15,799 nucleotides of DNA. Origin: Firm-04 sp964479595. GTDB lineage: Bacteria > Bacillota > Clostridia > Oscillospirales > Ruminococcaceae. The translations under genes and the position numbers were made by a program. Shown piece by piece: positions 1-8,184 of this stretch. The stretch is from the NCBI GenBank assembly GCA_964479595.1, contig CAYZMU010000028.1, forward strand, positions 1-15,799. The letters are read 5' to 3'. Under the pieces are notes generated by a model. It made no database searches, had not been told where the DNA came from, and saw only the letters and a list, made by a program, of their open reading frames with translations. The first letter of the stretch is position 1; each line of letters starts with the position of its first letter.

Positions 1-63
1 GCCAAGCGGCGCCAAAAACGGCAGGCGCGCGCGGAGAGAAAGGCGCGGAGGGCTCGCGCGCAG

Positions 64-148
64 GCGGGCGGATAGAAAACTTCGGAATTTTCCAAATTTT
101 CATGTTATAATAGCCGTCGGACGCGGGCGGATAGAAAGCATTTCCAAA
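64..148. repeat. Duplicated 15-bp motif with related downstream sequence
   Basis: GCGGGCGGATAGAAA occurs at 64-78 and again, identical, at 123-137. Each copy is followed by TTTCCAAA (89-96 and 141-148), so the similarity extends past the 15-mer with an internal length difference of about 7 bases. The extended -10 promoter lies between the copies. This could be a local duplication or paired protein-binding sites. The sequence shows only the duplication. Confidence 0.6.
103..111 (+). promoter_or_regulatory. Extended -10 promoter, possibly for addBA
   Basis: TGTTATAAT matches an extended -10 element (TG-N-TATAAT, hexamer at 106-111). No good -35 sits at 17 bp; the nearest TTGACA-like hexamer, TTCGGA at 81-86, would need a 19-bp spacer. 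Extended -10 promoters can work with a poor -35. Transcription would start near 118 and reach addB through the palindrome cluster. It is the best plus-strand promoter I see before addB. Confidence 0.45.
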
Positions 149-160
149 GTTTGTCTCCTG

Positions 161-264
161 CTTCCCTGTCAGGGGAGGGGAACAAAGACAATGCCCCTTG
201 GGGGCGAAAAAGCACCTCTCTGTTCCCTCCCCGTCCGGGGAGGGAATAACTGCCTCGAGGGGAA
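161..264. repeat. Nested palindrome cluster, REP/MITE-like intergenic element
   Basis: Three levels of inverted symmetry are visible. At 223-246 an 11-bp arm (TTCCCTCCCCG) and its exact reverse complement are separated by TC. At 193-205, GCCCC-TTG-GGGGC forms a small hairpin. The left block AGGGGAGGGGAACAAAG (171-187) is complementary, with about one insertion and one mismatch, to CTCTGTTCCCTCCCC (218-232), enclosing the small hairpin. The outer ends CTTCCC (161-166) and GGGAAG (259-264) also pair. Such structure is typical of repetitive extragenic palindromes or small foldback elements. There is no coding potential and no T-tract, so it is not an ordinary terminator. Its copy number in the genome is unknown. 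Confidence 0.55.
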
Positions 265-374
265 GATACAGGCGGGGAGACTTTTCCCGACCGCGCCGAA
301 CGTCACACCCGCGAGCACGAAAGCGGCTTTTGGGATAACGTAAGTGTTTTCGACCGCAAAAGTCGGGCGGCAAA

Positions 375-381
375 AAGGAGG
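375..381 (+). promoter_or_regulatory. Ribosome binding site that fixes the addB start
   Basis: AAGGAGG ends four bases before the ATG at 386. The frame is open upstream to a GTG at 344, but that codon has no Shine-Dalgarno sequence. Starting at 386 also places the Walker A loop at residues 7-14, the expected distance from the N-terminus for AddB. Confidence 0.85.
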
Positions 382-385
382 AAAG

Positions 386-3300
386 ATGGTACATTTTATT
401 ACGGGAGGCTCGGGAACAGGAAAGAGCACGGCGCTGATTGAGGCGCTGGAGGCGTATCTGCCGGACGCCACCGCGCGGATAGTGACTTTGGTGCCGGAGC
501 AGTACGCGTTCACATATGACAAGCGTCTGTACGCGGCTTTGGGCGCGGGGGGCTTCAACAGCGTGTTCGCGGGAACATTTCGCAGCCTTACGGCGCGGAT
601 CTTGGAGGAATCCTCTGAACAGGCTCTCGATGTCGCCAGCGATGTCGCGCGGGAAGTGACGCTGTACCGTGTTCTGCGCGAGGAGGCATCCGAACTCAAG
701 GTCCTCAAAGGGGCACGTTCGGGCGGCACGGGACTGCTGCGGCAGCTTGCGTCGGAAATCGAATCCTTTATCCGGTCCGGCACAGCGCCCGCGCGGATTT
801 TGCGGGCGTCGGAAGAGACCACAGGAATGCTTTCGGGGAAGCTTGAGGATTTTTCAAAGATATACGCGCGGTATTTAACAGAACTGGACGCGCGAGGGGT
901 ACGGGACACCCGGGCGGACACGCTGCGCGCCGCCGAAATTCTGCGCGAGCACGCGGAGGAAATCCCGCCCGCGCTGTATTTTTTGGATGAGTTCGATTAT
1001 TTTCAGGAGGATCAGTACACGCTGCTCGAGGAGATTTTACCGCGCGCGGAGGAGGTCTATATCACGCTGCGCACGGATGGCGGGGAACCGGAGGCGGGGT
1101 ACGGGCGCTTTGAGGTGACGGAGGGGACGCTGCGCCGGCTGACGCGGTTTCTGGACGAGCGGCACCTGCCGTGGGAACGCCGCGCGCTGGAGCGTCCGGT
1201 GCGGTTTGAGAGCCCTTCGCTGTCGCACCTGAGCCGCTATATTCTTACCGATCATACGCCGGCTTTTGAGGGGCAGAGTGATGTGACGATTGTCACCGCG
1301 CCGAATACGACGCTGGAGAGTGATTATACCGCCGCGCGGATTCGGGCGCTGATGGAGGAGGGCGCGCGCGGGGAGGACATCATGGTGCTCATGCACGACC
1401 CGCAAAGCTACGGCCCGCTCCTGCAGACGGCGTTTGAGCGCTATGAGATCCCGTATTTTCTCGACCTGCACCGTCCGCCGCTGCACACGGCGGTCATGCG
1501 GGCACCGCTTTGTGTACTGAGCCTTCTTCACCGCACGACGACCGACGATGTGCTGACGCTGCTGAAAACGACGCTTACCGCGCTGAGCGAGGACGACGCC
1601 GCGCGGCTTGAGAATTACGCGTATGAGTGGGGCGTTGAGGGAGAGGCTTGGGAACGGCCCTTCCCCGAAAACACGGACCCGGACGGGCAGTTTGAGCAGA
1701 TGCGGATACGGCTGCTTGAGCCGATTCTGCGCGCGCGGGAGGAGATTCCCAAGCGCAAAACCGATGGCGCGTATCTCTGCGAGCTGCTCTACACCTGTCT
1801 GCTTCGCATGGGCGTTCCCGAACGTGTCAGCGCGCTTGCGGCGAGAATGAACCGCGAGGGGGATGTTGAGGGGGGACGGGCCGTACGCAGGCTCTACGAC
1901 CGCTTTACAGAACTGCTCGACGCCGCGCGGGACGCGGCCGAAGGGGTGGAGATGACGCTCCTCGAACTCAAGTCGATTCTCGAGGCGGTGCTGGCGCTCG
2001 ACGAAATCCCCGTTCCGCCTCAGAAACTCGGCGCGGTGACGGTACAGAGCGCGGCGGCAGCGCGTTACGAGGCGCCAAAATATGTCTTCGTGCTGGGCTG
2101 CAACGAGGGGGTTTTCCCCGCGGACGCGGAAGGCGGGGGCTTCTTTACGGAGTCGGAACGTGTGCTGCTGGCGGAGCGCGGGCTGGAGATTTCCGGCACG
2201 CTTGAGCAGCTCAGCGCCATGGAACGTCTCACCGTCGCCAAAACGCTCTCCTGCGCCTCGGAACATCTTTGGGTCGGAGTGCCGCGCGCGGCGGAATCAG
2301 GGCAGCAGCTCTCAGAATCCCCGCTGATTGAGGAAATCCGCGCGCTTTTGCCGCGGACGCCTGAAATACGCGCGGAGGAACGCGGGGTTTTGTTTTATGT
2401 CCGAACCAAGGCGGCGGCGTACGACTGCCTGACGCGCGACTACGAGGTGACCGGGACTGAGCTTGCCACGGTGCGCGCGTATCTTGAGAAAAACCCCGAA
2501 GAGCGCGGACGGCTCGAAAGGCTGCGCACGCTCAAAGACCCGCAGGCGCTGCGTGTACGCGATACCGCGCTGATGAAACGGCTTACGGGGCCGGTGATGC
2601 GGGTCTCCGCGACGCAGATAGAGGACACGGTCAAGTGCCCGTTTCTGGGGTTTCTGCGCCACGGAATGCGAATACGCCCCCGCGACAGACACGACCTCGA
2701 CGCGGCGCGGACGGGCAGTTTCATTCACGCGCAGCTGGAGACGCTCTTTAAGACCAAGAGCCGCGAGGAGTTTTTAAGCCTTACGCCGGAACAGCTCAAA
2801 GATTTTACCGAAGAGACGGCGCGGAAGTATCTTGAGGAGAATTATGGCGGCGATGAGGGGCGTTCTGAGCGCTTTCTCGCGCAGTACAAACGCCTGACGG
2901 AGAGTCTTGCGCGGCTGCTTGAGCACACACGGGATGAGCTGTCACAGTCAAAATTCTATCCCGACGCGTGCGAACTGGTGATAGGCAGAGCGCCCGGGGG
3001 CAGTGAGGAGGACGAAAAAATCGCGCCCTACACGCTTACGCTGCCAAACGGGATGCAGATGATTCTCGACGGCAAGATTGACCGCGTGGACACCTGTACG
3101 GTCGACGGACGGTCCGCCATCCGGATTGTGGATTATAAAACCGGCACCAAAACTTTTGATCTGGGCGATATCTACTACGGGCTGAATCTTCAGATGCTGC
3201 TGTATCTCTTCGCGCTTCTGGAGGACAAGAGAATGTATCCCGGCGCGGAACCCGCCGGGGTGCTCTACGCTCCCGCCGGCGCGCCGCTTCCGGGGCGCGA

Positions 3301-3745
3301 CCCGGAGAAACAAGATCTGGACGCGTATATCAGTGAGCACTTCCGCATGAAGGGGATTCTGCTTCGCGACCGCGCGCTTCTTTCGTGCATGGAGGAGCGC
3401 ATCGAGGGCGTGTACATTCCCGCGTGGCTCGCGGAGGGAGATACCAATGAGGACGACATCAAAAGTACCGACAATGTCACGCAGATTCTCACCCGCGCGC
3501 AGCTGCAAAATCTCCGTGGCTATGTGGAGGATTTGCTGCGTACGATGATGGATTCGTATCTTGAGGGGAATGTCGCGCCGAGCCCGCTGCAGACGAACTC
3601 GAAAGGCGGAACGTCCCTGCCGTGCGCCTACTGCGACTACGCGGACATCTGCGGCGCGTCCGGCGGCGCGTACAGCCGTGTGCGGGATAAGGGCGCGGAG
3701 AAAAAAATGGAGGCTATCCTCAACGGGGAAGCCGAAAGCAGCTGA
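386..3745 (+). CDS. addB: ATP-dependent helicase/nuclease subunit B (AddB)
   Basis: AddB pairs with AddA to process double-strand DNA ends for RecA-dependent repair. In this family AddB contributes a nuclease domain that cuts one strand, while its helicase-like domain is not the motor. The 1119-residue product is close to the usual length (about 1,160 in Bacillus subtilis). Visible features are Walker A GGSGTGKS (7-14), a C-terminal RecB-type nuclease with GKIDRVD (896-902) and VDYKTG (catalytic D916 and K918), then a Q/Y-containing helix. Four cysteines, C751 and C1080-x2-C1083-x5-C1089, match the known AddB iron-sulfur cluster pattern that staples the nuclease domain. Residues 200-210 (LDEFDYFQEDQ) occupy the Walker B-like position and keep an Asp-Glu pair where relatives often read Asp-Gly. 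The stop lies 23 bases before addA, so the two genes form an operon. Confidence 0.97.
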   Translation: MVHFITGGSGTGKSTALIEALEAYLPDATARIVTLVPEQYAFTYDKRLYAALGAGGFNSVFAGTFRSLTARILEESSEQALDVASDVAREVTLYRVLREEASELKVLKGARSGGTGLLRQLASEIESFIRSGTAPARILRASEETTGMLSGKLEDFSKIYARYLTELDARGVRDTRADTLRAAEILREHAEEIPPALYFLDEFDYFQEDQYTLLEEILPRAEEVYITLRTDGGEPEAGYGRFEVTEGTLRRLTRFLDERHLPWERRALERPVRFESPSLSHLSRYILTDHTPAFEGQSDVTIVTAPNTTLESDYTAARIRALMEEGARGEDIMVLMHDPQSYGPLLQTAFERYEIPYFLDLHRPPLHTAVMRAPLCVLSLLHRTTTDDVLTLLKTTLTALSEDDAARLENYAYEWGVEGEAWERPFPENTDPDGQFEQMRIRLLEPILRAREEIPKRKTDGAYLCELLYTCLLRMGVPERVSALAARMNREGDVEGGRAVRRLYDRFTELLDAARDAAEGVEMTLLELKSILEAVLALDEIPVPPQKLGAVTVQSAAAARYEAPKYVFVLGCNEGVFPADAEGGGFFTESERVLLAERGLEISGTLEQLSAMERLTVAKTLSCASEHLWVGVPRAAESGQQLSESPLIEEIRALLPRTPEIRAEERGVLFYVRTKAAAYDCLTRDYEVTGTELATVRAYLEKNPEERGRLERLRTLKDPQALRVRDTALMKRLTGPVMRVSATQIEDTVKCPFLGFLRHGMRIRPRDRHDLDAARTGSFIHAQLETLFKTKSREEFLSLTPEQLKDFTEETARKYLEENYGGDEGRSERFLAQYKRLTESLARLLEHTRDELSQSKFYPDACELVIGRAPGGSEEDEKIAPYTLTLPNGMQMILDGKIDRVDTCTVDGRSAIRIVDYKTGTKTFDLGDIYYGLNLQMLLYLFALLEDKRMYPGAEPAGVLYAPAGAPLPGRDPEKQDLDAYISEHFRMKGILLRDRALLSCMEERIEGVYIPAWLAEGDTNEDDIKSTDNVTQILTRAQLQNLRGYVEDLLRTMMDSYLEGNVAPSPLQTNSKGGTSLPCAYCDYADICGASGGAYSRVRDKGAEKKMEAILNGEAESS

Positions 3746-3768
3746 CGTTTGGAGAGGGGGAACGAAAA

Positions 3769-6700
3769 ATGCCGGAATGGACAGAGGAACAGCGCGCGGC
3801 AATAGCGCTGCGCGGCGCGTCCGTGGTCGTCAGCGCGGCCGCGGGGAGCGGAAAAACAGCTGTTTTGGTGGAGCGCGCCTGCAGGCTTCTGAGCACGCCC
3901 GGGGAGTGTCCCGCGGAGCGGACAGTGATAGTGACCTTCGCCAATGACGCCGCGCGGGAACTCAAAATACGCCTTAGCGCGCGACTGCGTGAGATGGCAG
4001 CCAGCGACCCTAAAAACCCGTGGCTGCGCCGTCAGCGCGCCATGCTCGCGGGGATGAAAATCTCGACGATACACAGCTTCTGTAACGATTTGCTGCGCGG
4101 CTGGGGGACCAAACTGGGGATATCGCCAAGCTTTCGGGTGATAGAGGACGAGGAGGAGCAGCTGCTGCGTACGCAGACAGCGGAGGAAATCCTTGAGGAG
4201 GCGGCACACAAGGCGCGGGAGGACGAGGCTTTTGCGGAACGTTACGCCGCGCTGCAGAGCGCTTTCTGCAAGGGCGCGGACGACACCGAGCTGCGGGACA
4301 GGATTCTGGATGTCTACAGCGCCGCCATGAACCGACCGTTCGGGCTGGAACTGTTCAGGGAGCGTCTCGGGGACGAGGACGCCGTGCTGCGTGCCGCGTC
4401 TTCCCTGATTCTCGTCAGGCTTCAGGACGCGGAGATTCTCGACACGCGCGCGCTCGAGGTGATAAACGCTTTCGGCGACCCGAAGAAGGCCTCGGTCGGG
4501 AACGCTCAGAATATCCTGGAGGAAGAACTGCGTGCCATAGAGAATATGCGCGGGGCGCTGGAAAGGGCGGATTACGGCACGTTTTGCCGCGTGCTTGAGC
4601 GATTCCGGCCCGTCAAAGGGCAGAAATCGGACGCGTTCAAACCAACGCTGCCGAAAGATTTCAAGAGCGAGGAAAAGAGTGCCAAGGGCATGCGCGGGCA
4701 GGCGAAAGAGACTTTGAAGAAGCTTGCGGAGGCGTGGCTCGCGCCCTTTGAAAACGCGCGGACGGATTTGCCGCGCCATACAGGACTTGTGCGGACGCTC
4801 TTTGAGATGGTGGAGGTGTTCGCGGAGCGTCTTGACGGGAAAAAGCGTGAAAAAGAGGTTATCGGCTTTGATGACGCGCTGCAGCTGACGGTGGAACTGG
4901 TTGCGGAACGCGATCCGCTGACGGGGGCGTTTCACAAGACCGATACGGCGCGCGAGATTTCGGCGCAGTATGATTTTCTGATGATTGACGAATTTCAGGA
5001 CGCGGACAACAAGCAGGATTTAATCTTCAGGATGCTCTCGCGCGAGGGATCTGAGGAGCGTTTCGGGCGCAATCTCTTTGTCGTTGGCGACAGCAAACAG
5101 AGTATCTACGCCTTTCGCGCCGCCAATCCCGAAAACTTCTACCGCGCGATGGAGCAGAGTACGCTATACGACCCGGCAACCGCGCCGAATGATTCTGTGC
5201 GGGAGAACACGCTGGTGCACTTAAACCGCAATTTCCGCAGCCGGGGAGAGATCATCGAATTTGTCAACGCCGTGTTCGAGCCGCTGATGTCGCGCGCGGT
5301 CGGGGAAATCGATTATGACGAGCACCACCGCCTTGTTCAGGGCGCGCGGTATCCGGAAGCGGACTGTCCCGTGGAACTGGCGGTACTGCGTTTCGGCGGC
5401 AGAGGGCAGGCTGTGGCGCAGCAGGCGGAAATGATCGCGGACCGTATTGCTTATCATCTGGACGCGCAAACGCCCGTGACAGACAGCGGCGGCACGCGCC
5501 CTTGTGAGCCGGGGGATTTTCTCGTGGTCGCGCGCAGGAATGATCCCCTCAAAGCGGTCGCGGCAGCGCTGCGCCGGCGGGGGATTGCTGCTGTGGGGGA
5601 CGAGCGCGCGGAAGTTCTGGATTCTGAGGAAGTGCGCTGGCTGCTGGACTGCCTGCGTGTGATTGACAACCCCCGCCTTGACATCCCGATGGCGGCGGTC
5701 ATGCTCTCGCCCGTCATGGGCTTTACGCTGGACGAGGTGGTGCGGCTGCGGCTGGCGGGGCGAAAAGAGCCGCTTTTCCGCGTGCTCGCGAAGGTCTGCT
5801 TCGTGAACGAGCGCGCCGCGAACCCCGATGAGGCAGAAGCGCTGCGCGAGATCCGCTCCGATGAGGCACTGATGGGCAAATGCCTTGACTTCGTGATGTT
5901 TATCAAAGAGATGCGTCTGCGCGCCGCGATGGACACGCCTGAGGCGCTGATTCGTCGCGTGCTGGCGGAGCGGGATTTTGAGGGCCTGGCGCGCGCGATG
6001 GACGACGGGGAGCGCAGGAAGGCAAATCTGAGGGTGCTTCCGGGCCTCGCGAAAAAGTTTTCGGACGACCACGGCGGGGGGCTTTCCGATTTTCTGCGCC
6101 ATCTCGACCGGATGCGCGGCAGCGCGCTCTCCCCGAAAAGCCCTGCCTCTGGTTCGGGCAGCCCGGGCGCTGTTTCCCTCATGACCATTCACGGTTCCAA
6201 GGGGCTGGAGGCGCCGTTCGTGATTCCCGCGTTTCTGAATACGCCCTTCAGCACACGGAGCAAGGAGTTTCTCTTTGACGACGAGACAGGCTTCGGCACA
6301 TGCTATTACGACAAGGAAACGCTGGTGCGCGTTGAGCCGCTGCCGCACGCGGCGATTGCGCAAAAGAAACTGGCCGCGGAGCGCAGCGAGGAAATGCGTC
6401 TGCTCTATGTCGCGCTGACGCGTGCGCGCGAGCGGCTGATTCTGCCCATTGTCAAGTATCAGTCAGCTGCCTTTTCCGAAAAACTCAATTCGTGGTGCGC
6501 GCTCGCAAAAAGTCTCGGCGGGGACATGACAATCCTCGCGCGGGCGGCGAACAGTATGCAGGACTGGCTGCTTCAGGCGCTGCTTTGCAATCGCGGCGCG
6601 GAGGCGCTGCGGGAGGAAATGGATGTGTTCTGCCACCGCTTTTTGGACACCGAACCTGTGCGCGTGACGGTTGTGCCGTATGAGGACCCGGAGGAGGAAC

Positions 6701-7455
6701 TTTTTGACGAGGAGTTCGCTGATGAGACGTTTTCCGACGACTTCCCCGCTGAGGAGGCGAAAGAGCCCGCCATGGTCGATGAGGCGCTGCTCGCTAAAAT
6801 CTCCGCTGCCTGTTCCAACACCCTTCCGCGCGTCTCTCTGATGGCAAAGTATGGCGTCTCGGAACTCTCCAAGACCGAGGAATTCTCCGCGCCGCTGCGC
6901 AGACCCGTTTTCTCGCGCGAGCAAAAGGGCAAGGGGCTTACCGGCGCCGAACGCGGCACAGCGCTCCACACCTTCCTGCAGTTTGCGGATTTTTCGCGCG
7001 CACGGGAGGATATTGCGGCGGAGGCGCGGCGGCTGTTCTCTATGGGACGGCTCTCGCAGAAGCAGATGGAGGCCTGCGCGGACGCGAATCTCGAGGCGTT
7101 TTTTGAAAGCCCGCTCTTTGCGCGGATTGCGAATGCTCAGACTGTCTGCCGCGAGCGCAAGTTCACGGTGCGTATGTGCGATTTGCGGCTGGAGGGGGAG
7201 TATCGGAAGCTGGCGGAGGACTACGCCGGCACGGACGGAATGCTCATCGGCGTCGTGGACCTGTTCTTTGAGGAAGACGGCGAAATCGTGCTGGTTGACT
7301 ACAAATCCGATTACGCCAAGGACGCCGACACGCTGCGCGAGCGCTACACAGAGCAGCTTGCGCTCTACGCCGCCGCGATTGAGCTCATCCGCGGCCAGAA
7401 GGTCAAGGAAAAACTTATCTATTCACTCAGGCTCTGTCAGGCAATCCCTGTATAA
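3769..7455 (+). CDS. addA: ATP-dependent helicase/nuclease subunit A (AddA)
   Basis: AddA is the UvrD-family 3'-5' helicase motor and second nuclease of AddAB. The 1228-residue length matches the family (about 1,230). All superfamily 1 motifs are visible: Q motif with Q8, Walker A AAGSGKT (K29, T30), motif II DEFQD (407-411), motif III GDSKQSIYAFR (from 440), motif IV NRNFRS (486-491), motif V TIHGSKGLE (806-814) and motif VI VALTRARE (881-888). The RecB-type nuclease follows, with H1067, D1164 (VVDLFF), D1177 and K1179 (VDYKSD), so both activities should be intact. Residues 972-999 are very acidic (15 Asp/Glu in 28) and probably form a linker between helicase and nuclease domains. GGAGAGGGGG at 3751-3760 is the ribosome binding site. 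The gene ends just before a hairpin shared with the convergent tcdA. Confidence 0.98.
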   Translation: MPEWTEEQRAAIALRGASVVVSAAAGSGKTAVLVERACRLLSTPGECPAERTVIVTFANDAARELKIRLSARLREMAASDPKNPWLRRQRAMLAGMKISTIHSFCNDLLRGWGTKLGISPSFRVIEDEEEQLLRTQTAEEILEEAAHKAREDEAFAERYAALQSAFCKGADDTELRDRILDVYSAAMNRPFGLELFRERLGDEDAVLRAASSLILVRLQDAEILDTRALEVINAFGDPKKASVGNAQNILEEELRAIENMRGALERADYGTFCRVLERFRPVKGQKSDAFKPTLPKDFKSEEKSAKGMRGQAKETLKKLAEAWLAPFENARTDLPRHTGLVRTLFEMVEVFAERLDGKKREKEVIGFDDALQLTVELVAERDPLTGAFHKTDTAREISAQYDFLMIDEFQDADNKQDLIFRMLSREGSEERFGRNLFVVGDSKQSIYAFRAANPENFYRAMEQSTLYDPATAPNDSVRENTLVHLNRNFRSRGEIIEFVNAVFEPLMSRAVGEIDYDEHHRLVQGARYPEADCPVELAVLRFGGRGQAVAQQAEMIADRIAYHLDAQTPVTDSGGTRPCEPGDFLVVARRNDPLKAVAAALRRRGIAAVGDERAEVLDSEEVRWLLDCLRVIDNPRLDIPMAAVMLSPVMGFTLDEVVRLRLAGRKEPLFRVLAKVCFVNERAANPDEAEALREIRSDEALMGKCLDFVMFIKEMRLRAAMDTPEALIRRVLAERDFEGLARAMDDGERRKANLRVLPGLAKKFSDDHGGGLSDFLRHLDRMRGSALSPKSPASGSGSPGAVSLMTIHGSKGLEAPFVIPAFLNTPFSTRSKEFLFDDETGFGTCYYDKETLVRVEPLPHAAIAQKKLAAERSEEMRLLYVALTRARERLILPIVKYQSAAFSEKLNSWCALAKSLGGDMTILARAANSMQDWLLQALLCNRGAEALREEMDVFCHRFLDTEPVRVTVVPYEDPEEELFDEEFADETFSDDFPAEEAKEPAMVDEALLAKISAACSNTLPRVSLMAKYGVSELSKTEEFSAPLRRPVFSREQKGKGLTGAERGTALHTFLQFADFSRAREDIAAEARRLFSMGRLSQKQMEACADANLEAFFESPLFARIANAQTVCRERKFTVRMCDLRLEGEYRKLAEDYAGTDGMLIGVVDLFFEEDGEIVLVDYKSDYAKDADTLRERYTEQLALYAAAIELIRGQKVKEKLIYSLRLCQAIPV

Positions 7456-7457
7456 CG

Positions 7458-7488
7458 AAAGCGCCGTCCTGTTTCAGGACGGCGTTTT
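7458..7488. terminator. Bidirectional terminator shared by addBA and tcdA
   Basis: CGCCGTCCTG (7462-7471) and its exact reverse complement CAGGACGGCG (7475-7484) are separated by TTT. AAA precedes the stem and TTTT follows it, so both strands have an A/T flank. The plus-strand T-run is the better one. The hairpin lies 3' of addA and also contains the last codons and the TGA stop (7474-7476 on the minus strand) of tcdA. Termination of the leftward transcript must therefore use sequence beyond its own stop codon. Confidence 0.8.
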
Positions 7489-8184
7489 GATTAGGTCTTT
7501 GATGACTTCCCCGCCAAGCACGATGCCCAGAGCGGCCGGCACGAAGGAATTGGAGGCGGGGATATGCCGCCCGTGTTCGGTCTGCGCGATGGTCATGGGC
7601 GGCTCGTCGGAATAGACGACTTTCAGATGCTCAATCCCGTCCTTGCGCAGGATTTTGCGCATCTCCCGCGCAAGAGGACAGGTGTTCGTCTCAGAAAGAT
7701 CCGCCGCGCGGAATCGGGTGGGGTCGAGCTTGTTCCCCGCGCCCATCGCGGAAATCACGTTCACCCCGGCGCGTTTGGCGGCGCGCACGATTTCCGCCTT
7801 CGCGCTCAGTGTGTCCACGGCGTCCACGACATAGTCAAACGCGCGGAAGTCGATGGAATCGGCGTTCTCGGGCAGGAAGAAGAGTTTCACGGCGTGGCAG
7901 ACCGTTTCGGGGCAGATATCCGCGACGCGTCTGACCGCGGCGTCGGCTTTGGGCATTCCTAAGGTGCTGCACAGCGCGAGAATCTGCCGGTTTAAGTTTG
8001 TGACAGAAATCACGTCATTGTCCACGAAGGTGAGCTCTCCTACGCCCCCGCGCGCGAGCGTTTCAATGACGAAGCCCCCCACGCCCCCGCAGCCGAAAAC
8101 CGCCACGTGCGCGTTTCGGAGCCGCTTCATTGCCGCCTCGCCGAACATCCGCTCGCTGCGTTCGAAAGGGTTTTCGCCGCTCAC
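7474..8184 (-). CDS. tcdA: tRNA threonylcarbamoyladenosine dehydratase (TcdA/CsdL, E1-like)
   Basis: TcdA uses ATP to dehydrate t6A at position 37 of ANN-decoding tRNAs into its cyclic form, which strengthens decoding. It belongs to the ThiF/MoeB/E1-like adenylating family. The 236-residue protein shows the nucleotide-binding glycine loop GCGGVGG (31-37), the FVDNDVISVTNLNRQ segment (53-67, with D55, D57, N65 and R66 of the adenylation site), DAVDTLSAK, and the subfamily-typical SAMGAGNKLDPTRF and PLAREMRKILRK stretches. The start is GTG at 8184. It overlaps the upstream aminotransferase stop as GTGA and has no clear Shine-Dalgarno, which suggests translational coupling. The C-terminus fits a full-length protein. 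Other ThiF-like enzymes (MoeB, HesA) are less likely given the subfamily stretches. Confidence 0.92.
   Translation of the reverse strand: MSGENPFERSERMFGEAAMKRLRNAHVAVFGCGGVGGFVIETLARGGVGELTFVDNDVISVTNLNRQILALCSTLGMPKADAAVRRVADICPETVCHAVKLFFLPENADSIDFRAFDYVVDAVDTLSAKAEIVRAAKRAGVNVISAMGAGNKLDPTRFRAADLSETNTCPLAREMRKILRKDGIEHLKVVYSDEPPMTIAQTEHGRHIPASNSFVPAALGIVLGGEVIKDLIKTPS

Larger units (their letters stand above)
1..385. other. Non-coding region upstream of addB
   Basis: No gene is supported here. The frame starting at base 1 is open for 24 codons to a TAG at 73-75 and would give a short Arg/Lys/Ala-rich tail. This could be the C-terminus of a gene entering from the left, but nothing else supports it. 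The rest holds a duplicated 15-bp motif (64-78 and 123-137), an extended -10 promoter (103-111), a cluster of nested palindromes (161-264) and the addB ribosome binding site. If the promoter serves addB, the untranslated leader is about 270 bases and carries the palindromes in the RNA. Confidence 0.6.

Noticed and set aside
1..75. Arg/Lys/Ala-rich tail of a gene entering from the left
   Set aside because: Only 24 codons with low complexity. It is possible but cannot be told from chance without upstream sequence.
2..343. An uninterrupted reading frame on the plus strand that could be the end of an upstream gene
   Set aside because: It runs straight through the promoter, the direct repeats and the palindromes, its translation shows no recognisable domain, and long chance open frames are expected at this GC content.
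344..385. GTG at 344 as an upstream start for addB
   Set aside because: No Shine-Dalgarno precedes it, while AAGGAGG sits four bases before ATG 386, which also gives the normal AddB N-terminus.
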